64,000 nt of DNA from Cryptomeria japonica (lineage: Eukaryota > Streptophyta > Pinopsida > Cupressales > Cupressaceae), in NCBI RefSeq assembly GCF_030272615.1, contig NC_081412.1:688074583-688138582 (forward strand), written 5' to 3'. Shown piece by piece: positions 55,664 to 64,000 of the stretch. Numbering within the stretch: the first letter of the stretch is position 1; each line of letters starts with the position of its first letter. The notes below the pieces were generated by a model. The model did no database searches. It saw only the letters and a program-made list of their open reading frames with translations, and was not told where the DNA came from. The translations under genes were made by a program, and so were the position numbers.

Positions 55664-58600
55664 TTATTTAAAGACATGATAGATTGAATGAGGTATTTGA
55701 ATATGACATGTTAAATGCTCAACTATAAGTGAGATCAAAAACATGTATAAAGTGATAAAAATTGAAGAAGAAAAGTCACAAGAAATATTAGAAGAGGGAT
55801 GAGTGTAATTTATTAGAGCCTTATCCCTAGAGGAAAGGACTTTATGATGAATAGGAGATAAAGATTCATAAGTGGATTTAGAAATTTGAGGGGAGTCATA
55901 AAGAGATTTGTTCATCGCCAAGATTTCCTTATGAGGGGAATGAGAGTTGATAGAAGTAGAAGATGATTTAGTTGAAGTGAAATCATCATCACTACTAAAT
56001 ATAGCATTCGCATTGAGAGATGGTCTTTTAGATGCTTTGGTACGTTTGCAGGGATTATAGCCGAGTCCAAAGGCATAATTGTGAAAATTAGTCTCTAGAG
56101 GAACTTTTATCCCTTGTTCATGAGCGCCGCAACCATTTCCATGATACCCATGCTTAGCAAAAATGTGAAAACCACGACCATAACGATCAGCCATTTCAGG
56201 AAGAGAAGGTGGTTTTTCATAAGACAAAGAATCAAACTCTTCATAATTAGATGTGTGAGGAGAAGAAGTTTGAGAAGCAGCCACAAAATTATTGCTCATA
56301 GGTTCATGTAAGACATATTGATCTCTAGTTTCTTCCTTCTTTTTAAGTTTAAGCTCTCTAGGAGGAACCCTATACTCACCTACAAAGGTGGGATTAAAAT
56401 CAAGACATCCCCAATCGTCTTCTGCGAGAACCTTCTCAGGATCAAAAGCCTTTTCATGTGTAGACTCAAGTCGAGAAGGATCTTCTTCAGGAGCTTCAGA
56501 CTCATCCAAAGAATTTTGATTATTAGAGGGTGATGATTCATCCATAGGTATCTTGTTTAAAGAGTCGTCATTAGAAGAGGAAGATTTAGAAAAACTCCCT
56601 TTGGAAGTAGATGTTTGCAAACAAGCTTGAAGATTAGTATCACCTATCAAGGTATATGTCTTATTGTTATAAATAAATTTAACTTGTCTATGCAATGTAG
56701 AGGGGATAGCTTGCATACTGTGAATCCAAGGTCTCCCTAATAACAAGTTGTATGTTAGATTTCCCGACATAACATGGATAGGAGTAGGCAAAGTAACAAG
56801 TCCCACTGTGATGGGTAGGTTGATAATACCTAATGAAGACTTAGCCACATTATCAAAGCCTCAAATGGGATGAGAATCAGGCTCAATAAGGGATGTATCC
56901 ACATTCATCTTATGCAATAGATTAATTCTACACACATTAAGGCCAGAGCCATTATCTACCAGTGTTCGTCTTATAGCAGTGTCATTTATGATAACCACAA
57001 TCATCAAGGGATCATATTGATGTTGAATTTCACTAGTAGGCAACTCATCTTGGGAAAACACAATTTGAGCTTTAGGATTCATCACAGAGTTAACCAAAGA
57101 CACTATATTACTAGATGTATTAGGTGGAGGAACATTCAAATCTTTCAAGGCATCTTGTAACATTCCATGATGAGCAGAAGAAGTTTGGATCAAATCCCAA
57201 AGGGATATCTTAGCAGGGGTAGTTTTAAGTTGTTCTATGAGATCATATTCCTTACCAAGAACTTGTGAAATACGTGGAGCTTGAGGAAGAATAGGTTGGG
57301 AAGGAGGAAGCGAAGTGGGGATAACTGGAGGAGGATTAGGTTGCCTATTGTTTCTTGTGTTATAGGTATGAGCAACCGCATGATAACTCTCTCTAGTCAG
57401 TTGCTTAGCATACTCATAAGGGCTCTTAGAAGAATAACCTCCTTGCACAGTAATAATAGGTTTCTTAGGAGTGCAAAAAGAATCATTAGCATAACCACCT
57501 TGAACCACTAAGATAGGCTTATTTAAAGGTTGAGAATTTTGAGAAGGACAAGCACCTTGGACAGTGAAGAGAGGTTTGTTAGGTGTTTCATTTACATGTA
57601 TCAAATTGATTGAGGATGGTTTAGAGGAATGAACAAAAATGTTGGAAGAATTATTGATAGTCTTCTCTTGCACTAAAATCTTATCATGGATTAAATCAAT
57701 TTTAGGAGAGAGACAAGGAATAGGCATTGATGTTCTAGTAGGGAGAGTAATACAAGGAAAGGTCATATCATCCTCTATCATCAAAGGATCTACATGGGGA
57801 ATAAACTCTCTAGGAGAAGGATCAACATTACTCTCTAAAGTCTCACTTTTGAGAGGGAGATCTTTGAAAGAGATGTTAACCATCTTGCTTTGAACTAGGG
57901 TTTCCTTATGAGTAGAACCAAGTTGAGGAGAGGGAGATGCTTTCTTTTTAGAGGGAGAATAATTGAGATTCAAGGAAGGTGAGAAACTATCAAGGGAGAG
58001 AGAATAATCTACACCTTCTTCTAATGGTTCATCCCAAATAGTGAAGTTGTTGAAAGGAATATTTGAAGTATTGTCAATTTCGGGAGAGGAGATAACATTG
58101 TTTATTAATTCCTCATCCTTAGAAGGGAGAGCATCAATAGATGTGTTAAACTCATCCTCTTTCCTCAAAATATGTTCAATATGATCTTTAGGGGAGAGAG
58201 AATTAAGGAAATTGCTTATTATTTCATCTTCTTTCTCTAAGGGATGCTTATGGGTAAGACAAAATTTAGGAGAAGGGTAAGCATTTATCATTAATTCATC
58301 ATCTCTAGTGGGAATTTTGTTGGAAAAAGAAATGCCATCACTAGGAAATGTAGGGATAATGTCATCTTATTGCACAAAAGGATCCTCATGAAGGGAGTGT
58401 TTTTTAGGAGGAACATGAACATATGTCTCCAGAGATTCACGCTTAGGAAGGAGATCTTTGAAAGAAGTGTTCATAACCTCTTGTTGCACTAACATGCCCC
58501 CATTGGAAGGACCAACTTTAGGAGAAAATAAGTCAATGTCCATCAATACCTTTTCACTTAGAGAGGCATCATATAGGGAAGATGAAGTAACATTAAGAAA

Positions 58601-58843
58601 GGTGTTTATGATATCATTCTCTTCTTCTAGGATAGCTAGATAGGAAGGGCACATTTTAGGAGAATTGTCAAGATCACTCTTAAAGTCTTCATCCTTAGAG
58701 CATGGGAGAGTCTCAAAGGGATTGGTAGCAATTCTTTTAGGCACTAAAATGTTGTTATAGATAGGGGGAGGTTCTTTAGGAGAAGGAAAAATTGAAACAA
58801 GGGAAGCTAACCCATTATCACATCTATGAAATGAATGCATCAT
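55664..58843 (-). pseudogene. C protease-G-patch polyprotein (copy 2)
   Basis: Apparently identical to 48836-52015, including both in-frame stops (TAA at 58367-58369, TGA at 56861-56863). The protease loop D-N-G is at about 56955. The shared stops show they existed before the duplication. Confidence 0.75.
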
Positions 58844-59159
58844 GACAACAATTTTCCTTTTTCAAATGATAACACATGCAAAATAGAAGGAAATGTTTAA
58901 TTTTAACCAATGCAAGCACTTAGAATGTAGATTTAGAAAATGATTCAAATGAGTTCCTAAATCAGATTTGAAATTATTGATCGAATTAATCTATCCACAA
59001 GTTCAACTTTGAATTGAAAAATTAGGGTTTTAGCAAAAATTTCCTCTAAATTTTTTGAATCTTGCAAGAAATTAAAACTTGTAAATAGCATAAACAGTCA
59101 AATTTGAAAACATAAATCAGAATTAGAGAAGATTGGAGTTCACGTCGGGTTCACCAAAA

Positions 59160-60914
59160 TGTGTAGGAGAAAAAGTGACACTAAGCAAACATGCCCTAAT
59201 CTCAACTCTCAACCACACCACTCTGTCCGACTACCGTACAAGCCACCATCCAAATCAGCCTAGAGATGAGTATCACGGGGTCAATGGAGAAAAAGTGCAC
59301 TAAGCAAACTGCCCTAATCTCACTCTCAACCACACACTTGTGGATTACGAAAGAGCTAGAGGTATCACACAATTGGCTACTTCTTCTTGTGGAAGAGAGA
59401 GCCACGGGCTACCTATTAGGATTTCTATTCCTTTGTTGTAATTGAAAGATGAAATGATGCAAGTTCAATCCCTAACCCCAAAGTGCAAGTATGAACTAAT
59501 AACAAGATTACAGAATTGAACTTAAATGATGGAAAGCTGTAAACACAAGGACAAGACAAGAATGCAAATGCGTACCCGGAGTTAAAATCTGACTGAAAAT
59601 GTTTGGGACGGGGGCGCGGGCGCCACTATCCTGATTCTGCCCCTGAAACTGCTCCGGAAACTGCTGTTTTGCACTCTGGAAAAGCTGTCAAAAATGCTGA
59701 AAATGCTGTCTGTCAGGAGGACCAAGGCACCCAGCGCCCCTGTCCTAGGGAACAGGGCGCCCCACGCCCCTGTCCTGGTCTTTTGCTCTGAGATTTGGTG
59801 GGAAGGTCGGTCTCAGTCTGCTTCTTCCGGATCTGCAACTTGCGGCGTCGTCCGAATCCTGAAACCTGCACTTATATCTGAAAAGGTGTTTGGGAGGCTA
59901 TATAGGGTTTTGCCTTAGTCAAACCCCCGCTTCGGTGATTTCCACCTCTACGAATAGCCAAGTTGTATTGTAAAATGTATTGTGTGTGTAGACCTAGTGT
60001 GTGTGCAAGGTCCTAAAATGCAAGAAAGCAAACTAGAGCAACCTAGAAAGTAAACCCTAATTTCTTGTAAATGATAATGTAAATGCTCTAAATCAAGATG
60101 AAAAGTGATCTAAAGCATGAATAAATGATATATTGAAGCTTATGCAAAGACATGAAAACAACATGAAATCATACCCAACCCTCAAGGGAGGAGTACAAGC
60201 TAATCTTCAGTCGGTAATCTCCTATTGTTCTTCAATGTCTTCCAAGCCCTAAATAAATGAATGAAATTGATGAATGCTTGATGGATGGATGTTGATTGTT
60301 GTTGAAGTCTTCAAAGATCTGCTCTTTCGCTGCATAGAAGGTCCTTGAAAGCCAAAATTCTGGATCCCTTCAAATGAAGAAAGAGAGCTCTTATGTAGGA
60401 AACCCTAGGTCTTAATTCCAACTTTTGGCCGACCTAGAGATTGAATATCCTGCCAATTTCTTGGGGTTAAGATTTATTTTATGATTGGATCGTGCTCCCA
60501 AAATTTCGGGAAAAATGTCCGGGACCATGTGCACGGGCGCCATGGTCCCGACAACTTTTCACCAAATTTTCAGGGCCGTCGGATATGATGATTTTAGAGA
60601 GAACCCCGAAGTTACAGCTGATTTCGAGATGTTTTGACCCCCGAAATCAAGCCCCCAAGTTCAAAATAGGACCTAATTAGGGTTTTTGATTAAATGATGT
60701 ATTGGAGGAATAAAATGAAAAGGGCACACTTTAATGAAAGGGCCCAACTTTATGATGTAGGAAATGATAAAATAGGACCTTAGACCTAATTAATTTAATT
60801 AATTAAGTGCTCAAGGAGAAATGCAATGCAAAATGTAAAATGCACTAAGGCGGGTGCTAAACTAGGTGTGAAATTGTACCACCCTAGCAAGTGCGTACAA
60901 TTTACGACGCTACA
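59160..60914 (-). mobile_element. Element C LTR3 (5' LTR) with 117-bp insertion
   Basis: 1755 bp; equals LTR2 plus 117 bp near 59204-59320. TATA at 59899-59904. Ends at 60914 and is followed by TSD CCTGC. Confidence 0.9.
59204..59340. other. Aberrant partial duplication in LTR3
   Basis: After CTAATCTCAACTCTCAACCA comes about 75 bp of unrelated sequence, then a second copy of the LTR end (GGAGAAAAAGTGCACTAAGC) with several missing single bases relative to the other LTRs. Confidence 0.7.
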
Positions 60915-61125
60915 CCTGCAGTGTAACTTTCATATCCCCCTGTGCTAAGTGAAACGTACATGTCTCACTATGCCACCGCTCTACCAATGCTATAATCAAA
61001 CCGTGATTCATTTGAATCATGGGCATATACATCACATTGTACAGGCCTATCACTGCAATGCAATCCACCTCGGCCTTTGACAACTGATCGTGTAGCACCT
61101 GTGTGGCAGGATGCCTCTCACGCAA
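60915..61125 (-). pseudogene. Antisense PMD gene of A, exon 2, upstream part
   Basis: Begins after an acceptor (CTTCATGTCTTACAG) with LRERHPATQVLHDQLSKAEV and continues with LIIALVERWHSETCTFHL and GDMKVTLQ, the PMD signature, where element C interrupts. The rest is at 43760-45503. It aligns with the start of B exon 2. Confidence 0.75.
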
Positions 61126-61726
61126 CTGTAAGACATGAAGATCCTCCTACACAAGTGCATCAACCATCATCATCAATTGTTTTGTTTCAAACTTTCTTAA
61201 AGTTTAAACCTAGACTATCAACAAATACTTTGATCAAGCATCTTCGGGTCTCAACAAGTAAGCAATGGTTCAAAACAACTCTCACCTCATCTCTCCTTCC
61301 ATCCATCATTAGCATCGGGAGATTTTTGTTCAAACAAATTGGGGCACCTATTTTCCTACATAAAAGCATTATCTTACACACAACAACGTTAATCTCCTAA
61401 CAAAAATGCTCAATCCACTAGGCAATAGCGCTCAAACAACAATAGCACTACATTGACTACACGATAGCGCTACCTCACCACCACAGCGCTCAATAAACTA
61501 CCCAATAGCGCTAAACAAACGAAAGCGCTAAAATAGCTATGCAATAGTGCTAACCTAGACAAAAGCGCTAAAACCACTACGCAATAGCACCATAGCGACA
61601 CAATAGCGCTAATTAAGTTAACAATAATGCAAAAACACAGTTTTAGCGCTATTGTGTCGACTCAACTTGGACTTAGCAAAAAACATATAAAAAATGCACA
61701 AAAATAAAAAATTCAAATTCACATAC
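61126..61726 (-). other. Intron of antisense PMD gene (A)
   Basis: Donor GTATGT, acceptor TTACAG, 601 nt, phase 0; same position as in B. Contains the A antisense array. Confidence 0.65.
61427..61650 (-). repeat. Antisense TAGCGC array in A
   Basis: Plus-strand AGCGCT-like cores at 61427, 61444, 61466, 61485, 61507, 61524, 61546, 61564, 61586, 61605 and 61645 (a weak one at 61626). Spacing alternates 17-19 and 22, about 40 bp per pair. On the minus strand the motif is TAGCGCTATTG, the same as A's sense array and unlike B's. Confidence 0.85.
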
Positions 61727-61801
61727 CGCTGGTCCATAGTTGTCTGGCCGCTGGAATCAACGGGCTCACTCTAATCGGTGCTCTGCTATGGGAACCAACA
61801 T
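61727..61801 (-). pseudogene. Antisense PMD gene of A, exon 1
   Basis: ATG at 61801; 25 codons up to a GTATGT donor. It aligns without gaps to B exon 1. Two TGA codons (12 and 15) fall exactly where B has Arg, consistent with CGA-to-TGA. Confidence 0.6.
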
Positions 61802-61898
61802 CCTGACTGCTGCTTGCTCCTCCAAAAAGTCACTACCAGAGCTAAAATTTTACTATGGACGCGAATGCAAATGAACCTGTTTTCACCCCTTTCTCCTC

Positions 61899-61905
61899 AT
61901 ATAAA
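61899..61905 (-). promoter_or_regulatory. TATA-like box of antisense PMD gene (A)
   Basis: Minus-strand TTTATATG about 100 bp before exon 1, in a place similar to the B box. Confidence 0.4.
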
Positions 61906-62192
61906 CCCTTCGTCGTAACCCTAATTTTCCCCCGCTGACCGCCATGGTCCCCTTGAACTTCACGAGCCTCCCATTTCTTCATTTGATCTTCGATTTATTC
62001 TTTTTTTCACCAATATTGCTAGAATCTTCTCTTCTACCACCTTGCCAATTTTCATTCTTTTTCGAGAGATCGCCCAATTTTTCAAAATTTTTTGGTCCAT
62101 CTCTCAAGGGGGCATACCACCCATTAAATTAACATTTTATGGGGCATTTATTCACACCTATTTTTCTTTCTTTGAAACGACGCGCACCATCT
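61906..62192. other. A region between antisense promoter and PPT
   Basis: Non-coding. TCTCAAGGGGGCATACCAC near 62100 resembles TCTCCCGAGGGGGCATCAC of B near 30630, so some of this region is conserved. Confidence 0.4.
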
Positions 62193-62206
62193 CAAAGAGG
62201 GGCAAA
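62193..62206 (+). promoter_or_regulatory. Polypurine tract of element A
   Basis: CAAAGAGGGGCAAA directly before the 3' LTR. Confidence 0.85.
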
Positions 62207-63553
62207 TGTAGTCACATAAATCTGTCCATTTTAATTAAATGAATATTTGCTATTTATTTGATTAAAAACCCACTAGCCATCAGTTAATTAAATTAATATT
62301 TAATTAATACATTTTCAAACATTCTCCTATTAATTAAATAAATTATTCAATTTATTTTAATTAATTCATTAAACCAAAATCACAAATCAATTAAATGAAT
62401 AAATTCTATTTATTCAATTTAATCCTCTTTCCTCTTTTAAATAAATTAAATAAAACATTTATTTAAATCATAAATCCCCCCTACTTGCATTTTCCTACAT
62501 CTCCCACTTGCCTCCTAAATCCCCTTCCTAAATTCTTCTAGAACCTATCTAATCCTAATCAATTAGCCTAATCCATCCCCTAATTATTGTCACATTCCTA
62601 AGCAACTTGGAGTCACTTCTCAAAGACTTCAAAGTCTTTGAAAAACATTTAATGCTTTGTGTGTACAACACTTTAACCTCTAAAGTCTTCTAAACCACTT
62701 ATGGCTCTTACATGACCATTTATGGTTAACCCCTAACTCAACCCTCATATGACTCATGTGTCTCCTCAAGCATTTATTGCTTTGACCATGGTTATCCCTT
62801 TTACCTTTGCACAAGAGTTTATCCATTGGATAAAATCTTTATTCTTTGAATAAAGAATTTATTCACTCAACCCAACCTTGACCTTAACTCCCAAGTTAAC
62901 CTTCAGGTCATATCAAGAATTGAATGCTTATTCCCTCTCCTCTTAACCTATCTCATATTGACACTTGTCATCCTGGGATTAGATTGAAAGCCATCACATG
63001 GATTGAATATCATTCAATCCTGACCATTGTTGAGATTACTCAATCTCAACCATCCATTGCTCCATTTTCCCTATAAATAGAGCCAATTTCTTCATAATCC
63101 AGATCTTGAAAACTTGTATGCATTTAATCTATAGGCATTTCTAGAGATCATTTAACATCATATTCACTCTTTTGGTTTAAAATCAATTAGTTAATTAGAT
63201 ACATTTCTCATTTCAACTTTTATTCACACTTGCATAGCATAAGTTATAAGCATTGTCAATCTTGAACCTCCATAAGCATCCATAGTGCAAAAAGCTGTTG
63301 AGAGCTACACTAATTTGGAACTTGGAGAGGAGAGGAACAAAGGAGAAGAAGCTAAGAGAATGTTAAAAGGCATTTGGAAATGTCTTTTTGTATTTACTTC
63401 CATAGTTAAATCCTTTATCATGTTTTTAGTGTCTCTTTTGATATGCCCGTTTAGATTAGTTTTTGGTTGATTAACACTAACGCTTTCTTGTGTTTTTGTG
63501 TGTTATACGACCACAGGCTTTAGTTTAACACTTGTCCATTTCACAGAGCATCA
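62207..63553 (+). mobile_element. 3' LTR of element A
   Basis: 1347 bp, matches 11499-12846; TATA at 63072-63079; ends ACAGAGCATCA followed by TSD CATTC at 63554-63558. Confidence 0.95.
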
Positions 63554-63690
63554 CATTCCATTCCATAAAACCATGTCTCTCTAAGGCATTTTTTCAAATA
63601 GTTTAAGTGCCTTGTCTATGCTTCCAAATTTTAAATACATGTCTATCAACCCATTAGCAACTACAACATTTTCAAAAATTCACTTTTAAT
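63554..63690 (-). pseudogene. PPR-like gene remnant, upstream piece
   Basis: Minus-strand frame with NVVVANGLIDMYLKFGSI, then DKALKLFEKMP, a stop, and RDMVLWNGM, the pattern of plant PPR proteins (organellar RNA-binding). It continues on the other side of A at 11498. The frame is interrupted by TAG. Confidence 0.6.
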
Positions 63691-64000
63691 CATTATTTGA
63701 TAGATGTCTATACCCTATTTTAGAGTTATTATTTTGTCATAGGGTAGGAGGATGCTAGCAAAGGTGAATTAATTGTGCTTGAACACTTGTTCGTTGAATT
63801 TGGTGAGAGGAGACCCATATCTTCTGTGACTTCCAATAATAATATTCCATGACAACCATCCCAATCTTTGTAAAATTTGTGAAGTTGTAAATAAGATAGA
63901 TTCTTTATAGTCTAGCCAAACCAAACTTCCTACAAGTTTTGCTTCCATCTGTGTCGACTTGAATTTCATCATTAGAATACTACCTGCAACATGTTAGTTT
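63691..64000. other. Right flank, unassigned
   Basis: A minus ORF (63972-63769) contains LGWLSWNIIIGSHRRYG, which is weakly PPR-like and could be an upstream part of the same broken gene. Otherwise nothing recognised. Confidence 0.3.

Larger units (their letters stand above)
45504..60914 (-). mobile_element. Element C: tandem LTR retrotransposon (LTR-int-LTR-int-LTR)
   Basis: Minus-strand element inserted in A's antisense PMD gene, with TSD CCTGC (45499-45503, 60915-60919). Three LTRs (45504-47141, 52332-53969, 59160-60914) alternate with two internal regions of 5190 bp (47142-52331, 53970-59159); the repeat period is 6828 bp. The two internal regions look identical. LTR2 and LTR3 share all variants that I checked (excluding a 117-bp insertion in LTR3), while LTR1 differs from both at roughly 1 percent of sites. 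It carries only a protease-G-patch polyprotein. Confidence 0.9.
11499..63553 (+). mobile_element. Element A: outer Tat-like gypsy element with nested B and C
   Basis: Two matching LTRs (11499-12846 and 62207-63553) are bounded by identical 5-bp duplications CATTC (11494-11498, 63554-63558), so this is one insertion. Removing B (14077-32309 plus one TSD copy) and C (45504-60914 plus one TSD copy) leaves an element of about 18.4 kb. Plan: LTR, PBS, leader with motif array and hairpin, ORF1, gag, NC, protease, G-patch, RT, RNase H, archaeal RNase H, integrase, spacer, antisense PMD gene, PPT, LTR. Many C-to-T stops and a few frameshifts; it is dead. LTR divergence looks like roughly 3 percent by eye, the highest of the three. 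Confidence 0.9.

Noticed and set aside
63769-63972. Independent small gene at the right edge
   Set aside because: Only weak PPR-like resemblance; more likely part of the broken PPR gene or random.
1-64000. tRNA or rRNA genes
   Set aside because: No cloverleaf-like or rRNA sequence was noticed apart from the short tRNA-complementary primer sites.

Overview
The window is plant nuclear DNA made almost entirely of LTR retrotransposons. The features that suggest a large-genome seed plant, probably a gymnosperm such as a conifer, are very large Ty3/gypsy elements of the Tat/Ogre type (dual RNase H, long leaders, extra ORFs), deep nesting, broken PPR and receptor-like gene pieces, and heavy C-to-T decay. 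The species assignment is inference. I see no intact host gene.

Left part (1-11498). An LTR on the minus strand (element D, 1-1415, running off the window) cuts into the reverse transcriptase of a second minus-strand gypsy element (E, 1416-6331). E's domain order is gag - protease - archaeal-type RNase H - RT. E meets, head to head, the tail and 3' LTR of a related plus-strand element (F, 6332-8142). F in turn truncates a leucine-rich-repeat receptor-like protein gene (8143-9671, minus). A 5'-truncated LINE with an 18-bp target duplication (9781-10156) and a 302-bp terminal-inverted-repeat element (10271-10572) follow.

Main part (11499-63553). This is one 52-kb nest. The outer element A (plus; LTRs 11499-12846 and 62207-63553; TSD CATTC) sits in a PPR-like gene remnant. 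Element B (plus, 14077-32309, TSD AGTAG) is inserted in A's leader. Element C (minus, 45504-60914, TSD CCTGC) is inserted in A's antisense accessory gene. C has the form LTR-internal-LTR-internal-LTR with two apparently identical 5190-bp internal regions. By eye, LTR divergence is highest for A, lower for B and lowest for C, which agrees with the nesting order.

A and B share one gene plan. It runs: leader with a periodic TAGCGC motif array and a conserved hairpin; a small conserved ORF1; gag; variant zinc knuckle; protease; G-patch; RT; RNase H; a second (archaeal-type) RNase H; integrase; a non-coding spacer; then, on the opposite strand, a plant-mobile-domain (PMD) gene with its own TATA box, a 25-codon first exon and a phase-0 intron. 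That intron contains a second TAGCGC array. The motif repeats every 21 bp, or in a 21+21+18 = 60 bp higher-order pattern. It reads TAGCGC in the direction of transcription of both the sense and the antisense unit, and its flanks are element-specific (A: TAGCGCTNTTG; B: TAGCGCRT). This paired-array plus antisense-PMD arrangement is the best candidate here for an undescribed system.

Most coding regions carry premature stops that look like C-to-T changes (CAG/CAA/CGA to stop, or TGG to stop), so the copies are decayed. Element C encodes only a protease-G-patch polyprotein and must be non-autonomous.
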